In this document: in pieces, positions 38,793 through 47,174 of the stretch
How the letters are laid out: each line of letters opens with the position of its first letter
Position numbering within the stretch: the first letter of the stretch is position 1
NCBI GenBank assembly: GCA_024742475.1
Contig: JANSYI010000011.1
Location: 1 to 64,000, forward strand
Direction: 5' to 3'
From: a bacterium
GTDB taxonomy: Bacteria > Myxococcota_A > Polyangia > Nannocystales > Nannocystaceae
DNA length: 64,000 bases
The notes under the pieces: generated by a model
What the model was told of the DNA's origin: nothing
Database searches by the model: none
The model's input: only the letters and a program-made list of their open reading frames with translations
Made by a program: the position numbers and the translations under genes

Positions 38793-40421
38793 TCAGGACG
38801 AGGTCCGCATGCGGTCGACGGCGGCGCCGATGAACGCCGCGAACAACGGGTGCGGCAGCGTGGGTCGGCTCCGGAACTCGGGATGGAACTGGCACGCCAC
38901 GAAGAACGGGTGCTGCTCCTTGGGCAGCTCGACCATCTCGACCAGGCGCCCGTCGGGCGAGAGCCCTGAGAGCACGAGGCCGGCGTCGGTCAGCGGCTCG
39001 CGGAAGGCGTTGTTGAACTCGTAGCGGTGGCGGTGCCGCTCGGAGATCGACGACGCGCCGTAGATCTTCCTCGCGAGCGTCTCGGGCACGAGCTTGCAGT
39101 CGTATGCACCGAGTCGCATCGTGCCGCCCAGGTCGGTGACCGACTGCTGGTCGGGCATGAGGTCGATGACCTTGTTGGCGCCCTGCTCGTCGAATTCGCC
39201 GGAGACGGCGTCCTTGATGCCCGCGACGCTGCGTGCGTACTCGACGACCGCCATCTGCATGCCCAGGCAGATGCCGAAGAAGGGGATCTGGTTCTCCCGC
39301 GCGTAGCGGATCGCTTCAATCTTGCCTTCGCTACCGCGCGCTCCGAACCCGCCGGGGACGAGCACGGCGGCAAACCCCGAGAGCAGCGACTCGGCGCCGC
39401 GCGTCCCGATCTCCTCTGCGTCGACGTACTCGATGTCGACGGCGGCCTTGTGCGGCAACCCGCCGTGGGTGAGCGCCTCGGACAGGCTCTTGTAGCTCTC
39501 GGCCAAGTCGACGTACTTGCCGACCATCGCGATCTTGACGCGCAGCTGCGGCTCCTCGAGCACCTTCACGATGCGCTGCCACTCGTCGAGCATGGGCTCG
39601 CGGGACCAGATGTTGAGGAGCTCGCACACCTCGTCGTCGAGCCGAGCTTCGTGCAGCGCCAGCGGCACCTTGTAGATCGTGTCGGCGTCTTCGGCCGGGA
39701 TGACCGCGTCGAGGTCCACGTTGGTGAACAGTGCGATCTTCTCCCGCACGTCGCGGCTGATCGGGCGGTCGCAGCGACACACGAGGATGTCCGGCTGGAT
39801 GCCGATCTCCCGCATCTTCATGACCGAGTGCTGCGTGGGCTTGGTCTTCACCTCGCCGGCCGTGGGCAGGTAGGGCAGCAGCGTCAGGTGCACGAACACC
39901 GCGTTCTCCCGGCCGACCTCGAGCCGCAGCTGACGGATGGCCTCGAGGAATGGGAGCGACTCGATGTCGCCGACGGTGCCGCCGATCTCGACGATGAGCA
40001 GGTCGAGCCCTTCGGCTGCCTCTTCGACGCAGCGTTTGATCTCGTTGGTGACGTGCGGAATGACCTGCACCGTCTGGCCGAGGTAGTCGCCCTTGCGCTC
40101 TCGCCGGATCACCTCTTCGTAGATCTGGCCCGAGGTGTAGTTCGAGTGCCGCGACATGCGGTTCGAGACGAAGCGCTCGTAGTGCCCAAGGTCGAGGTCC
40201 GTCTCCGCGCCGTCGTCGGTCACGAACACCTCACCGTGCTGGGTGGGGTTCATCGTGCCCGGGTCGACGTTGAGGTACGGGTCGAGCTTCTGCATCCCGA
40301 TGTTGAGGCCGCGAGCTTCGAGCAGCGCGCCGAGCGACGCAGCGCAAAGGCCTTTGCCAAGCGACGAGGCGACGCCCCCGGTGACGAAGATGTACTTGGT
40401 TCGCTTGCGCGCGGCCGCCAT
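38793..40421 (-). CDS. pyrG: CTP synthase
   Basis: Makes CTP from UTP using ATP and glutamine. The 542-residue protein has the synthase domain opening KYIFVTGGVASSLGKGLCAASLG read in parts, the conserved DPYLNVDPGTMNPTQHGEVFV region, and a C-terminal class I glutamine amidotransferase with the nucleophile C385 in FFGICLGMQMAVVEYAR and the catalytic His in CQFHPEF. Length is normal. A GC-rich hairpin lies 22-49 nt before the ATG. Confidence 0.97.
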   Translation of the reverse strand: MAAARKRTKYIFVTGGVASSLGKGLCAASLGALLEARGLNIGMQKLDPYLNVDPGTMNPTQHGEVFVTDDGAETDLDLGHYERFVSNRMSRHSNYTSGQIYEEVIRRERKGDYLGQTVQVIPHVTNEIKRCVEEAAEGLDLLIVEIGGTVGDIESLPFLEAIRQLRLEVGRENAVFVHLTLLPYLPTAGEVKTKPTQHSVMKMREIGIQPDILVCRCDRPISRDVREKIALFTNVDLDAVIPAEDADTIYKVPLALHEARLDDEVCELLNIWSREPMLDEWQRIVKVLEEPQLRVKIAMVGKYVDLAESYKSLSEALTHGGLPHKAAVDIEYVDAEEIGTRGAESLLSGFAAVLVPGGFGARGSEGKIEAIRYARENQIPFFGICLGMQMAVVEYARSVAGIKDAVSGEFDEQGANKVIDLMPDQQSVTDLGGTMRLGAYDCKLVPETLARKIYGASSISERHRHRYEFNNAFREPLTDAGLVLSGLSPDGRLVEMVELPKEQHPFFVACQFHPEFRSRPTLPHPLFAAFIGAAVDRMRTSS

Positions 40422-40442
40422 CGAGCCTCGTCCTAAACCGGC

Positions 40443-40470
40443 GGCCCCCTCCGGATCAATCTCGGGGGCC
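40443..40470 (-). promoter_or_regulatory. Hairpin in the pyrG leader
   Basis: GGCCCCC (40443-40449) and GGGGGCC (40464-40470) form a perfect 7 bp stem with a 14 nt loop, ending 22 nt before the pyrG ATG. In Bacillus pyrG a leader hairpin with a C-rich arm acts in CTP-sensed attenuation; whether that holds here is unknown. A TAGGAC hexamer lies between the hairpin and the ATG, so the hairpin may instead be upstream of the true promoter. Confidence 0.35.
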
Positions 40471-40600
40471 CGGCGCTGCCGTGTTGGTAGTCACGGGCCG
40501 GCATCGCGCCCACCAACGAGACCGAGCGCGCTCACGCCCGCCCCGCCGCGCAAGCCCCCCTACGCGCAAGATCTCGGGCCCTCGCGGCGTCAACGCGCTC

Positions 40601-40618
40601 GGGCTCGGGGTCGAGCCC
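40601..40618 (-). terminator. Hairpin directly after accC
   Basis: GGGCTCG (40601-40607) and CGAGCCC (40612-40618) form a perfect 7 bp stem with a 4 nt loop, starting 1 nt after the accC stop codon (40620-40622, minus strand). No U-run follows. Confidence 0.4.
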
Positions 40619-40619
40619 T

Positions 40620-42131
40620 TCAATGACGCCAGCGCACCGAGTGACGCCACGCGGCGCCCGGCCGAGCATCTCCGCCGGCCTGCGCGCTCGACGAGGGCTG
40701 CCCGCAGTGCGCGGCGGCTGCCGCGGCTGCCGCGATCGCTGCCACCTTTGCCTCGGGAAGCTCGAGGGGGGTGAGCACCTCGGGGTGGTGCTCGAGGTAG
40801 CGCGTGGTCACGGCCGTCCCCTCGCGGAACGTGGGCTCGGCGAGCACGCGGAGGTGGAGCGGGATGTTGGTGGGGATCCCCAGCAGGACCGTGTCGGCGA
40901 GCACGCGCTGCATCTTCGCGATCGCCTCGTCCCGGTCCGCACCGTAGGTGACGACCTTGGCGATCATGGGGTCGTAGTAGCTCGACACCTCCGTCCCGCT
41001 GGCGACGGCCCCGTCGATCCGCACGCCGCCGCCCTCGGGCCACTCGACGCGCGAGAGCCGTCCGGGCCGAGGGAGGAACGACACGGGATCTTCGGCGTAG
41101 ACCCGACACTCGAGGGCGTGCCCCTTGACCTCCACGTCCGCCTGCTCGAAGCCGAGGGGCTCACCGGCGGCCACGCGGATCTGATCCCACACGAGGTCGC
41201 GGCCGGTGATCAACTCAGTGACGGGGTGCTCGACCTGCAGGCGGGTGTTCATCTCCAAGAAGAAGAAGTTCGGCCCCTGCGGCGTCTCCTCGAACAAGAA
41301 CTCCACCGTACCCGCGCTCCGGTAGCCGACCGCCCGCGCCGCCTTGACCGCGACCTCGCCCATCGCCGCCCGCACCTCGGGCGTCATCTGCAGGCTGGGA
41401 CACGGCGCCTCCTCGATGACCTTCTGGTGCCGGCGCTGCACCGAGCAGTCGCGCTCACACAGGTGCACGACGTTGCCGTGGGCGTCGGCGAGGACCTGAA
41501 TCTCGACGTGGCGAGCCCCGAGCACCGCGCGCTCGAGGAAGATGCGGTCGTCGCCGAACGACGCCTTCGCCTCTCGCTGGGCACCTTCGAACGCCGCGAC
41601 GACGCGCTCGGGCTCGTGGACGATGCGCATGCCCTTGCCGCCACCACCGGCCGACGCCTTGATCATCACCGGGAAGCCGATCTCCTCGGCGGCCGCAGCT
41701 GCGTCCTGGGGCGTCGTGATGCCGTCACGCCCAGGCACGACCGGGACGCCCGCTTCGATCATCTTGGCTCGCGCCCGCTCCTTGTCGCCCATGTCGACCA
41801 TGGCCGAGCCCGGCGGTCCGATGAAGGTGATTCCCGCCGCCTCGCACGCTTCGGCGAACGGCGCCCGCTCGCTCAAGAAGCCGTACCCGGGGTGAATCGC
41901 GTCTGCGCCGGTCCGCTTCGCCGCGTCGATCACCGCGTCGATGCGCAGGTAGCTCTGCGCCGCCGCGGCCCCGCCGATGTGCACTGCCTCGTCGGCTTCC
42001 GCCACGTGCAGGGCGTCGCGGTCGGCGTCGCTGTAGACGGCGACGGTCGCGATGCCGTGCTCGCGACAGGTTCGAAACACGCGTCGGGCGATCTCGCCGC
42101 GGTTGGCGACCAACACCTTGCGGATCTGCAT
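40620..42131 (-). CDS. accC: Acetyl/propionyl-CoA carboxylase biotin carboxylase subunit
   Basis: ATP-dependent carboxylation of biotin on a carrier protein, for fatty-acid or propionyl-CoA metabolism. The 503-residue chain has the biotin carboxylase N domain (KVLVANRGEIARRVFRTCRE), GYGFLSE, the ATP-grasp loop KASAGGGGKGMRIVH and the signature EMNTRLQVEHPVTE. It is ~50 residues longer than E. coli AccC at the C-terminus, ending in an Ala-rich tail (AAIAAAAAAAAHCGQ), and lacks a biotinyl (MKM) domain, so the carrier must be elsewhere. Propionyl- versus acetyl-CoA specificity cannot be seen. It follows a small lipoprotein gene by 33 bp. Confidence 0.88.
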   Translation of the reverse strand: MQIRKVLVANRGEIARRVFRTCREHGIATVAVYSDADRDALHVAEADEAVHIGGAAAAQSYLRIDAVIDAAKRTGADAIHPGYGFLSERAPFAEACEAAGITFIGPPGSAMVDMGDKERARAKMIEAGVPVVPGRDGITTPQDAAAAAEEIGFPVMIKASAGGGGKGMRIVHEPERVVAAFEGAQREAKASFGDDRIFLERAVLGARHVEIQVLADAHGNVVHLCERDCSVQRRHQKVIEEAPCPSLQMTPEVRAAMGEVAVKAARAVGYRSAGTVEFLFEETPQGPNFFFLEMNTRLQVEHPVTELITGRDLVWDQIRVAAGEPLGFEQADVEVKGHALECRVYAEDPVSFLPRPGRLSRVEWPEGGGVRIDGAVASGTEVSSYYDPMIAKVVTYGADRDEAIAKMQRVLADTVLLGIPTNIPLHLRVLAEPTFREGTAVTTRYLEHHPEVLTPLELPEAKVAAIAAAAAAAAHCGQPSSSAQAGGDARPGAAWRHSVRWRH

Positions 42132-42164
42132 GGACCGCACCCTACTGCGGCAACGCGGACTCCG

Positions 42165-42368
42165 TCAGCCCTTGGGTTCAGACTTCGCGGCGTCAGGCTT
42201 GGGTTCGGGTTCCGGCTCGGGTTCGGGCAGCGGCCGCGCCATGGTCGGCGGTGGCGGGTCCGGCCACGCGGGTGGCGGTGACTTGTCCGCACACGCGGAA
42301 GCCGCGATCACCAAGGCGATCGCGGCTCCGAAAGGGTGTAGCGGCGACTCAGGTGTCGTCCGAGTCAT
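42165..42368 (-). CDS. Small Pro/Glu-rich lipoprotein
   Basis: A 67-residue candidate lipoprotein. The hydrophobic segment GAAIALVIAASAC ends in a lipobox-like ASAC, followed by ADKSPPPAWPDPPPP and a short (Glu-Pro)n run. It starts at an ATG inside the last codons of rpoZ (20 bp overlap) and lies upstream of accC. No function can be given. It could be a chance frame, but signal, lipobox and context argue for a gene. Confidence 0.5.
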   Translation of the reverse strand: MTRTTPESPLHPFGAAIALVIAASACADKSPPPAWPDPPPPTMARPLPEPEPEPEPKPDAAKSEPKG

Positions 42369-42894
42369 CGTCGTCTTCGCCGTCGGTCTCGTCTCCGAGC
42401 GCCTCGGTGTCGAGGTCGTCGGGATCGGCCGCCGGGGCGTCGTCGTCGTCGCTGCTCTCGCCGTCGCCGTCGTCACTCGAGTCGTCGTCGTCGTCGTCGG
42501 TGCTCGTCTCGGCGCCTTGCGCCTGCTTGTTGAGCTTCTCGGGATCGGTCTGCAGCTCTTCGACGTCGGGCTCGTCGACGCCATCTTCGTCGTCGTCGTC
42601 CTCGAGCGCCCGCAGAGACGCGGCCTCGAGGAACGTGTGCTCACCAGTGGTGACGCGGAGCTGGCGGCGCTGCTCTTCGATGAACTCGGTCAACGTCTCT
42701 TCGACGTCTTCCTTGTACCGAACGCGGTCGGCGCTGATCTCCCGCAGCGCGGTGACGCCTTCCTTGTTTTCGCACTCGACGAGGGCGCGACCGCGACCCT
42801 CACCAATGGCGCGAGCTCGGCGGGAGCCGAGCACCGTGAGTGCGAACCGGTTGGGAACGCGAGCGAGACAATCTTCGACCGTGACGCGAGCCAT
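42349..42894 (-). CDS. rpoZ: RNA polymerase omega subunit with long acidic tail
   Basis: Omega assists assembly of the beta' subunit. Residues 1-80 are typical (MARVTVEDCLARVPNRFALTV, RARAIGEG, NKEGVTALREISADRV). After that the chain continues to 181 residues, about twice the E. coli length, with a tail of Asp, Glu and Ser runs from about residue 102 to the end. Start is the ATG at 42894 with a TACTCC hexamer 7 nt before it and no ribosome-binding site. Acidic tails like this are known in some omega subunits of Myxococcota, but their role is unclear. Confidence 0.9.
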   Translation of the reverse strand: MARVTVEDCLARVPNRFALTVLGSRRARAIGEGRGRALVECENKEGVTALREISADRVRYKEDVEETLTEFIEEQRRQLRVTTGEHTFLEAASLRALEDDDDEDGVDEPDVEELQTDPEKLNKQAQGAETSTDDDDDDSSDDGDGESSDDDDAPAADPDDLDTEALGDETDGEDDDDSDDT

Positions 42895-42901
42895 GGGCGG
42901 C

Positions 42902-42932
42902 GGAGTATGGGTGAGCGCCGCGCGGCTGGCAA
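42902..42932 (-). promoter_or_regulatory. Possible rpoZ promoter, TTGCCA-N19-TACTCC
   Basis: On the minus strand TTGCCA (42932-42927) is 19 bp from TACTCC (42907-42902), which ends 7 nt before the rpoZ ATG. Transcription would begin at the start codon. Confidence 0.4.
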
Positions 42933-43007
42933 GCCCGCTCGACGGCGCTCGACCGCGCCAACACCGCGCAAAAAGCGCAACTCCGAGGAGATTCGAGCCG
43001 CGCGGCC

Positions 43008-43439
43008 CTACATCTCGACGAGGATCTGCTGGCCGCGCTCGCGAAGCTCGAGGCTGTCCTGGACCCACTTCACGAAGCGCTCGGCGGTCTCGGCCTCGAA
43101 CTCGAACGCCTCGGCGAGCTTGCCCAGCGCGTCCTTCTCGCCCTCGACCAGCACGTTGTCGGCCATCGCCGCGCACACCGCTTGGTAGTAGAGGAAGATC
43201 CGGGCCTCGCGATGTTTGACCGCCTTGGCGATCTGCAGCAGGTCGCCGGGGGAGCTGAACTCCTTGCGGACGAGGTCGCGCTCCTCGGGCAGCAGCATCA
43301 TCTGGCCCATCAGCTCTTCGACGAAGTGCCGCTCGCTGTCCGAAACGTCGTCGTCTCGGGACGCCATGACGGCGACTGCGCGCGCGACGGCAACCTGCTC
43401 TTCGGGGGTAATCAGCTCTCCGATGGGGAAATCGAGCAT
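43008..43439 (-). CDS. TerB-like helical protein
   Basis: A 143-residue all-helical protein resembling the TerB/DjlA N-terminal fold. Acidic loops after helices, e.g. ASRDDDVSDSERHFVEEL and MADNVLVEGEKDALGKLAEAF, are spaced as in TerB, where acidic residues bind metal. Family members occur in tellurite-resistance and stress systems, but single-domain copies have no defined role. A GGAGAG site precedes the ATG, unlike many neighbours. It is divergent from the cobalamin operon. Confidence 0.7.
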   Translation of the reverse strand: MLDFPIGELITPEEQVAVARAVAVMASRDDDVSDSERHFVEELMGQMMLLPEERDLVRKEFSSPGDLLQIAKAVKHREARIFLYYQAVCAAMADNVLVEGEKDALGKLAEAFEFEAETAERFVKWVQDSLELRERGQQILVEM

Positions 43440-43505
43440 GGGCGGAGTCTCTCCACCGACGAGCGTACCGTATCGCCCCCCCGGGTGGGAAGCGCCGGGG
43501 GCCGG

Positions 43506-43535
43506 TTGACACCCGACCCCGCGCCGGGGCATTCA
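43506..43535 (+). promoter_or_regulatory. Candidate promoter of the cobalamin operon
   Basis: A perfect TTGACA (43506-43511) is followed 18 bp later by CATTCA (43530-43535), a weak -10. It is ~65-70 bp upstream of the riboswitch core. Confidence 0.35.
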
Positions 43536-43604
43536 GGCCGACGTTCCCTGACAAGCAAAGCCCGCACGCGGCGGCTCGTGCCCACGCTCGCCACCGGCCA
43601 ACTG

Positions 43605-43783
43605 GCCCCGGCGCGCGTGAGGGAAGTTCGGTGAAAGTCCGACGCGGCTCCCGCCACTGTGATCGGTGACGACGGCGAAGACGCGCACATGCGCGGGGAG
43701 GATCTCCTCCACCACTGGGCCCCGGCCTGGGAAGGACTTCACCCGAGGATGACCCGAGAGCCAGGAAACCTGCCCGTGCGCGC
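43605..43783 (+). ncRNA. Cobalamin riboswitch (AdoCbl/Cbl class)
   Basis: All conserved elements occur in order: GAAAGTCC (43633-43640), GCCACTG (43653-43659), GGGAAGG (43729-43735) and the B12 box AGCCAGGAAACCTGCC (43759-43774). It lies on the plus strand between a promoter candidate and the btuB-like gene, so it should turn off the uptake operon when cobalamin is plentiful. The exact edges are estimated. Confidence 0.95.
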
Positions 43784-43784
43784 A

Positions 43785-43800
43785 CCCGACTTCGGTCGGG
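43785..43800 (+). terminator. Expression-platform hairpin of the riboswitch
   Basis: CCCGAC-TTCG-GTCGGG is a perfect 6 bp stem with a UUCG loop, starting 11 nt after the B12 box and followed by CCTGCTTCCTCG. It may be the terminator arm or, by pairing with the kissing loop region, control access to the btuB start 36 nt later. Terminator versus translational control cannot be settled by eye. Confidence 0.55.
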
Positions 43801-43836
43801 CCTGCTTCCTCGTGGTGAGACGGGAGTCAACTCGCC

Positions 43837-45948
43837 ATGTTCTGCGCAACGACATTCGCTGCGACTGCCGACGTCGCCCTCATGCTGGCCGATCCCTCCG
43901 GGGTCGAGCCCGCGCAGGACGATGCGTTTCGCACCGTCGTGGAGACCGAGCCCGACCGCGCGCTCGAAGAGCAGCGCGCGCTCGACCGAGACACGCCCGG
44001 CTTCGGCGCTGCGGTCGACCTGGGGCGTCGCGACGGGACACCCGACGACGGGCTGACCGAGGTTCTCGCCCGCACCCCCGGGGCCCACGTGCGCTCTGTG
44101 GGAGGGCTCGGGCAGTTCACCGCCATCTCCCTTCGCGGCAGCGCCGCAGCGCAGGTCATGATCTTCGCCGACGGGGTCCCACTGGGGGACGCGTTCGGAG
44201 GGTTGTTCAACCTCTCGGACCTCCCGCTGCGCAGCATGTCCCGGGTAGACATCTACAGGGGCTTCGTCCCGGTGCGATACGGTGGTGCAACGCTCGGCGG
44301 CGCCCTGGACGTCGACGGACGACCGCGGAGCACCGCGCCGCAGGTCTCCTTGTCGACCGGTTTGGGTAGTTTCGGCGGCCGGCAGCTCGCCCTCGACGGC
44401 GTCACCGCGCTCACCGATCGGCTCACACTCTCGGCACATGCCAGCTACGCGGGGGCGACCGGCGATTTCCCCTACTACGACGACGCCTCCACGCCCACCT
44501 TCACCGGCGACGACGAGACCCTGCGGCGGCGCAACAACGACTATGACCGCGCGATCGTCCGTGCCCGGCTCGATGGTGAGCGCGGTCCGGTGCGCGGTCA
44601 CGTGCAGCAGTGGTTCGTGGGGCGTAGCACGGGTATTGCCGGTCCCGTGGGCGCCCCTTCCGCCGCCGCCCGACTGGGGACGCTCGGTCTTCAGACGATC
44701 GCCCGAATCGAGCACACGTCGTTCGGACGCCCCGGTGGTCGGCTCGGCGCGCACTTGGGTCTGGGGCTTCGGCAGCAGCGGTTTCGCGACCCGCAGGCAG
44801 AGCTCGGGCCTGGCATCAACGACCAGCGCATGCGCAGCCTCGACCTCTACGCCAGCCCGCGGTGGCGCTCCGCGTTGTGGCGGATGGCGTTCGCAGAGCT
44901 CACCGCCGACATTCGCCCGCAGTGGGTGCGGGTCGACGAGGCCGCTTCCACTGGGCTGGCATCGGGCGACGCCACACGCTCGCGCCTGGGCGTCGGGGTT
45001 GGCGTGCAGCTCGAGCAATTCTTGGCGCAGCGGCGCGTCCGGTTGGTCCCGGCCGTGCGCGTCGACGCGTTCTCGAACCGCTTCGCCGCAGCGCCCGGCG
45101 AGGGGGAGGTCTCCGACGAAGGCCGAGACGTCGACCAGTTCGGCGCGTCCCCGCGCATGGGCGCCAGCGTGCGCGTCGTCGGTCCCCTGCAGCTGCGCGG
45201 CTCCATCGGCCGCTACTTCCGCGTCCCCACCCTGCTGGAGCTCTTCGGCGATCGCGGCTACGCCGTTGGCAACGAGGGTCTGCGTCCCGAGCGAGGCACC
45301 AACGCCGATGGCGGCGTCGTGATCGACCACGACGGTGACGCCCTGCAGTTCTATGGACAGCTGGCCGGGTTCGCCACGTGGAGCGAGGACCTCATCACGT
45401 GGGTCTCCGCCGGTCGAGTCGCGCGCGCGGTGAACTTGGCGGCGGCACGGATCCGCGGCGCCGAGGTCTCCGCGCGCGCGCTCGCCTTCTCGGAGCGCCT
45501 GGAGCTCGACGCCTCGTACACCTTCACGGACGCCGTCGACCGCGGACCCGATCCCACCGCGCGCAACCAGCCCCTGGTGGGCCGCCCGCGCCACGACGCG
45601 AGCACCCACGTCAGCCTCGGCCGCCGCTTCGTTGCGCGAGGCGTCGAGTGGCTGCCTCGCATCCGCAGCGGTCTCGAGGTGCTCAGCGGGACGCGGCTCG
45701 ACACCGCCGGGCGCTACGAGGTGCCCACCCGCGTGCTGCAGAGCATCGGCGTCGAGCTGCACGTTGACGGGCGGGTGCACTGGGCGCTCGAGGTCCGCAA
45801 CCTCCTCGACCAGCGGACCGGCCCCGTCGTGCTCCCGGTCGGCGACCGCCGCCCCTCGCCCGCCCCCATCGCCGACTACCTTGGCTACCCCCTACCGGGC
45901 CGGTCCCTTTGGACCAGCCTCACCCTCGACTTCGGAGGTCCCCGATGA
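43837..45948 (+). CDS. btuB: TonB-dependent cobalamin receptor (BtuB-like)
   Basis: Outer-membrane receptor that takes up cobalamin using TonB energy. 703 residues: a plug domain (GLTEVLARTPGAHVRSVGG, ISLRGSAAAQVMIFADGVPL, RVDIYRGFVPVRYGG) followed by a 22-strand-type barrel to the end. Substrate is inferred from the riboswitch and the following ABC genes. The N-terminus (MFCATTFAATADVALMLADP) is a poor signal peptide, so the start is uncertain. It overlaps the next gene by 4 bp (ATGA). Confidence 0.9.
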   Translation: MFCATTFAATADVALMLADPSGVEPAQDDAFRTVVETEPDRALEEQRALDRDTPGFGAAVDLGRRDGTPDDGLTEVLARTPGAHVRSVGGLGQFTAISLRGSAAAQVMIFADGVPLGDAFGGLFNLSDLPLRSMSRVDIYRGFVPVRYGGATLGGALDVDGRPRSTAPQVSLSTGLGSFGGRQLALDGVTALTDRLTLSAHASYAGATGDFPYYDDASTPTFTGDDETLRRRNNDYDRAIVRARLDGERGPVRGHVQQWFVGRSTGIAGPVGAPSAAARLGTLGLQTIARIEHTSFGRPGGRLGAHLGLGLRQQRFRDPQAELGPGINDQRMRSLDLYASPRWRSALWRMAFAELTADIRPQWVRVDEAASTGLASGDATRSRLGVGVGVQLEQFLAQRRVRLVPAVRVDAFSNRFAAAPGEGEVSDEGRDVDQFGASPRMGASVRVVGPLQLRGSIGRYFRVPTLLELFGDRGYAVGNEGLRPERGTNADGGVVIDHDGDALQFYGQLAGFATWSEDLITWVSAGRVARAVNLAAARIRGAEVSARALAFSERLELDASYTFTDAVDRGPDPTARNQPLVGRPRHDASTHVSLGRRFVARGVEWLPRIRSGLEVLSGTRLDTAGRYEVPTRVLQSIGVELHVDGRVHWALEVRNLLDQRTGPVVLPVGDRRPSPAPIADYLGYPLPGRSLWTSLTLDFGGPR

Positions 45949-47174
45949 CTCGCTACGTTCTCCTCGTCGCCTCGTCGTGCTGTGGCCTCGCCTGTGGCGA
46001 CCCGCTCTACCCACCCTCCGACGACCCGGTGCCCACCGACGCGCCCTTGCAGGTGGGGACGCCCGCGCCGGCGCCCTGCCGCGTCGGCGCCGAGGATCCG
46101 ACCTCCCTCGTCGTAACCACCACCGACTTCGCGACCGGCGCGATCACGGTCGTTGGACCGGACGGCGTCGTGACCCCCGACGTCGCCGTCGGCTCCCCCG
46201 ACGCCATCCCCTACCCTGCGCCCGGGGGTGTCGCCGTCGTCCACCGCTTCGGCTACGACTTCATCGACGTCCTCGAGGACAGCTCGTGGCGTTCCCTGGG
46301 GCAGCACGCCCTGGCCGCACCCGACGCGGACTCCCCCAACCCCCACGCGGTGGTCTTCGACGACGACGGCATGGGTTACGTGACGCTCTTCGGCAGCGCC
46401 TCGATGCTGGTCTTCGATCCCGCGGCCCCGCCAGGCGAGGCCGTGGTCGATAGCATCGACCTCGCCCCGTTCGCCGACGCGGACGGACGCCCCGAGGCCA
46501 GCCTCGAAGTGCGCTGCGGCGACACCTTGTGGGTCAGCGTCGAGCGACTCGACGTGCCGGGCGGCTATCGACGTACGGGCGAGGAGATGATGGTCGCGAT
46601 CGACCTGCGCTCCCGCGTGCCGTACGACTTCGACGCGGATCGTGCCGGCGGACAGGGCCTGCCCTTGCAGGGCGCTTGGCTCAAGCAGCTGCGCCGTGAC
46701 CCGGCCGAGCCCACCGCCGTGCTGGGTCTGACCTCGGGCATCGAGCGCATCGACCTCGGGGCGCTCCACTCCGAGTGGCTCGTCGGCCCCGAGGCGTTCG
46801 CCGACGCTGGCATCGAGCACTATCAGCAGCCGCTGTCCTTCGATGTCGACCCCACCGGCCAGCGCATCTGGATCGCCGCGTATCTGCCCGCCGCCCCGAC
46901 CGACTGCACCCGCGACCCGTCCGAGTGCTTCGACCACGCCCAGCTGTTCGAGGTCGACCTCACGGCGGCCCAGCCCGTGCTCGAGCCGTTCGGGGCGCCC
47001 TTCGAGGCCGTCGACCGCACGCTCGAGCGGGTCGGCGACACCCTCTGGGTCGGCTCTCGCCAGAGCGACGCGCCGGGGCTGTACCGGTACGATCTCACCA
47101 CCCAACCGCCGACGCTTCGCGACGGCCCCCTCTCCACGGGGCTCGCGCCCTACAGCATCACCGCCGTCCCATGA
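45945..47174 (+). CDS. Propeller-like lipoprotein, possible BtuG-type B12 binder
   Basis: A 409-residue lipoprotein: signal MTRYVLLVASSCCGLAC, then a short Pro-rich linker and a beta-rich domain of repeating blocks such as TTTDFATGAITVVGPDG, PNPHAVVFDDDGMGYVTLFG, LAPFADADGRPEASLEVRCGDTLWVS and RVGDTLWVGSRQSDAPGLYRYDL, suggesting a 6-7 bladed YncE-like propeller. In Bacteroides the surface propeller lipoprotein BtuG is encoded with BtuB and captures B12 very tightly. Position directly after the B12 receptor suggests the same job here; homology to BtuG itself is not shown. Overlaps both neighbours by 4 bp. Confidence 0.7.
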   Translation: MTRYVLLVASSCCGLACGDPLYPPSDDPVPTDAPLQVGTPAPAPCRVGAEDPTSLVVTTTDFATGAITVVGPDGVVTPDVAVGSPDAIPYPAPGGVAVVHRFGYDFIDVLEDSSWRSLGQHALAAPDADSPNPHAVVFDDDGMGYVTLFGSASMLVFDPAAPPGEAVVDSIDLAPFADADGRPEASLEVRCGDTLWVSVERLDVPGGYRRTGEEMMVAIDLRSRVPYDFDADRAGGQGLPLQGAWLKQLRRDPAEPTAVLGLTSGIERIDLGALHSEWLVGPEAFADAGIEHYQQPLSFDVDPTGQRIWIAAYLPAAPTDCTRDPSECFDHAQLFEVDLTAAQPVLEPFGAPFEAVDRTLERVGDTLWVGSRQSDAPGLYRYDLTTQPPTLRDGPLSTGLAPYSITAVP

